Assembly: GCA_946478755.1 (NCBI GenBank)
Contig: CAMLDJ010000258.1
Span: forward strand, 1-7,883
DNA from: an uncultured Pedobacter sp.
GTDB lineage: Bacteria > Bacteroidota > Bacteroidia > Sphingobacteriales > Sphingobacteriaceae
Direction of reading: 5' to 3'
Length of the DNA stretch: 7,883 bases
Part shown: one piece after another, positions 6,513-7,883 of the stretch
How positions within the stretch are numbered: the first letter of the stretch is position 1
How the letters are laid out: each line of letters begins with the position of its first letter
Translations under genes and position numbers: made by a program
The notes under the pieces: model-generated
Seen by the model: only the letters and a program-made list of their open reading frames with translations
Databases searched by the model: none
What the model was told of the DNA's origin: nothing

Positions 6513-7883
6513 TCAGATACGATCTGATGCGTTTGATAGAGAAGCTTGTAATAACTGCTTCAGGTCATCGAGTGTATTGATCTCATCTGCTTTTTTGTCT
6601 TTTCTCCATCGGGCAATCCTTGGAAATCTTAATGCAAGCCCTGCTTTGTGCCGCTTACTTTCTGCAATTCCTTCGAATGCAATTTCGAAAACCAATTCGG
6701 GTTTAACGGTTCTTACAGGACCAAATTTTTCAATCGCATTCTTAACCACAAAAGCATTCACCTCCTTAATTTCTTTATCTGTTAATCCAGAATATGCTTT
6801 TGCTATGGTGATCAGCTGATCGCCGTCCCTTACTGCAAATGTATAATCTGTATAGAAGTTTGCCCTTCTGCCGCTTCCTTTTTGTGCATAGATCATCACC
6901 GTATCAACGGTGTAGGGGTTGATCTTCCATTTCCACCAGTCGCCCCGCTTTCTTCCGGAATGGTATAAGGAATCCAGCTTTTTTAGCATAATACCTTCGC
7001 TGTTAATGTCTCTGGACCCCATTCTGAGTCGTGCAAGTTCATCCCATCGAGTAAAACGGACTATAGGTGAAAGCACAACTACATTATTGGTAGTCAGCCC
7101 TGAAATTACTGTTTCCAGTAATAACCTGCGGCTGCTTAATGGCTCTTCTCTCAGGTCGTGGCCCTCATACTCGAGCAGATCGTAAGTGAAGAAACCTATC
7201 GGTGCATCATTAAGTTGATTTTTATGAATGGTTTTTCTGTTTAAGCGTTGCTGTAATATGCTAAATGCCTGTACATTTCCATTCTTTACGGAAAGTATTT
7301 CTCCGTCCAGCACAGTTCCATCTTTAAGTTCATCTGATAAAAAGTCTAGTTCGGGAAATTGTTCTGTAACCAGTTCTTCCCCACGTGACCAAATGAAAAG
7401 TTCGCCATTTCGCTTTACAATCTGCCCTCTTATGCCATCCCACTTCCATTCGGCCTGCCATTCCATCGGTTCTCCGAGCGACGAAGGCTGGGCCTCCAGG
7501 GCATAGGCCAGGCAAAAGGGATATGGCCATGAATTATCGGTGTTAACATGAGTACCTCCCAGCAGGTCCTGGTAAGTGATTTCAGCTGGCAGCCATTTGC
7601 CCATGATACTATGCATGATCTTGCTGCTTTCAATGTTACTTTGTTTGGCCAGTGCATTGACCAGCATCTTATTGGAGACACCGATCCGAAAGTTGCCGGA
7701 TATCAGTTTATTGAAGACAAAACGCTCTGCGGTTTCCAGGCTGTTCCATGCTTTTAAGATGAATTGTTTTTTATAGGAGTCGTCTTTTCCATTTAATAAG
7801 GCAAGGGCACTGACCCATTCATGAAGTTTAAGATTACTGATTGTGGTTGCGGGTGGTAATATGAGCGCTATGGTCTCACTCAG
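6513..7883 (-). CDS. ATP-dependent DNA ligase, 5'-partial at the window edge
   Basis: This ligase seals DNA nicks using ATP and belongs to the Lig/Lhr/MPE repair cluster. The reading frame stays open to base 7883, giving 456 visible residues. The first 72, translated by hand from 7668-7883, read as a ligase N-terminal DNA-binding domain (TIALILPP, LHEWV, AWNSLETAERF, ISGNFRIGVS). The ATG at 7665-7667 is therefore internal, not the start, and roughly 70-80 residues are missing to the right. Numbering from that internal ATG: motif I K75-W-D-G with the adenylated lysine at bases 7443-7445, R80, SRGEE (94-98), DGEIL (121-125), EGIMLKK (224-230) and WWKWK (244-248). The OB-fold domain follows, ending with the RFPRIARWRKDK region (347-358). 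Adenylation residues look intact. The missing N-terminus is only a window effect. Confidence 0.95.
   Translation of the reverse strand: MSETIALILPPATTISNLKLHEWVSALALLNGKDDSYKKQFILKAWNSLETAERFVFNKLISGNFRIGVSNKMLVNALAKQSNIESSKIMHSIMGKWLPAEITYQDLLGGTHVNTDNSWPYPFCLAYALEAQPSSLGEPMEWQAEWKWDGIRGQIVKRNGELFIWSRGEELVTEQFPELDFLSDELKDGTVLDGEILSVKNGNVQAFSILQQRLNRKTIHKNQLNDAPIGFFTYDLLEYEGHDLREEPLSSRRLLLETVISGLTTNNVVVLSPIVRFTRWDELARLRMGSRDINSEGIMLKKLDSLYHSGRKRGDWWKWKINPYTVDTVMIYAQKGSGRRANFYTDYTFAVRDGDQLITIAKAYSGLTDKEIKEVNAFVVKNAIEKFGPVRTVKPELVFEIAFEGIAESKRHKAGLALRFPRIARWRKDKKADEINTLDDLKQLLQASLSNASDRI

Noticed and set aside
7665..7667. ATG as the start of the DNA ligase
   Set aside because: The frame continues open for 72 codons to the window edge and those residues read as ligase N-terminal domain, so this methionine is internal.
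7228..7757. Several overlapping open frames on both strands near the right end, suggesting a frameshift in the ligase
   Set aside because: The ligase frame is continuous from 7883 to 6513 with all motifs in order; the other frames are shadows.
1..7883. Search for CRISPR repeats, tandem or inverted repeats, tRNA-like folds, IS ends and attachment sites
   Set aside because: Nothing was seen by eye. Nearly every base is within a conserved gene, leaving only 34 non-coding bases between genes.

Overview
The window reads as ordinary chromosomal DNA of a Bacteroidota bacterium, most likely near Pedobacter/Sphingobacterium. This rests on moderate G+C, A-rich leaders without Shine-Dalgarno sequences, very tight gene packing and the style of the encoded proteins. 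The genus is an inference from these features. Seven genes fill almost every base. There are no RNA genes, mobile elements, CRISPR arrays or gene-free stretches over 300 bases.

Left half (3-3298, plus strand): four genes form one tightly coupled operon. They encode a cation diffusion facilitator (CDF) metal exporter whose 5' end is probably cut by the window, a Nudix hydrolase, BioA (the PLP aminotransferase making 7,8-diaminopelargonate for biotin) and an uncharacterised protein carrying a full ferritin-like diiron signature. The three junctions are a 1-base overlap, a 4-base ATGA overlap and a 1-base gap, so the genes are probably co-translated. No other biotin gene is visible.

Right half (3300-7883, minus strand): three genes read leftward as an operon. 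They encode an ATP-dependent DNA ligase (5' end beyond the right edge), a ligase-associated Lhr-Core type DEXH helicase and the metallophosphoesterase PdeM. This is the known bacterial Lig/Lhr/MPE DNA-repair cluster. Its usual fourth member, an MBL-fold exonuclease, would be expected just upstream of the ligase, outside the window.

The two operons converge with a single base between their stop codons. Promoters of both lie outside the window. The repair cluster is a described system. The least explained item is the diiron-type protein translated immediately after bioA. It is a candidate for a biotin-linked or metal-linked oxidase, but the sequence alone does not show its function.
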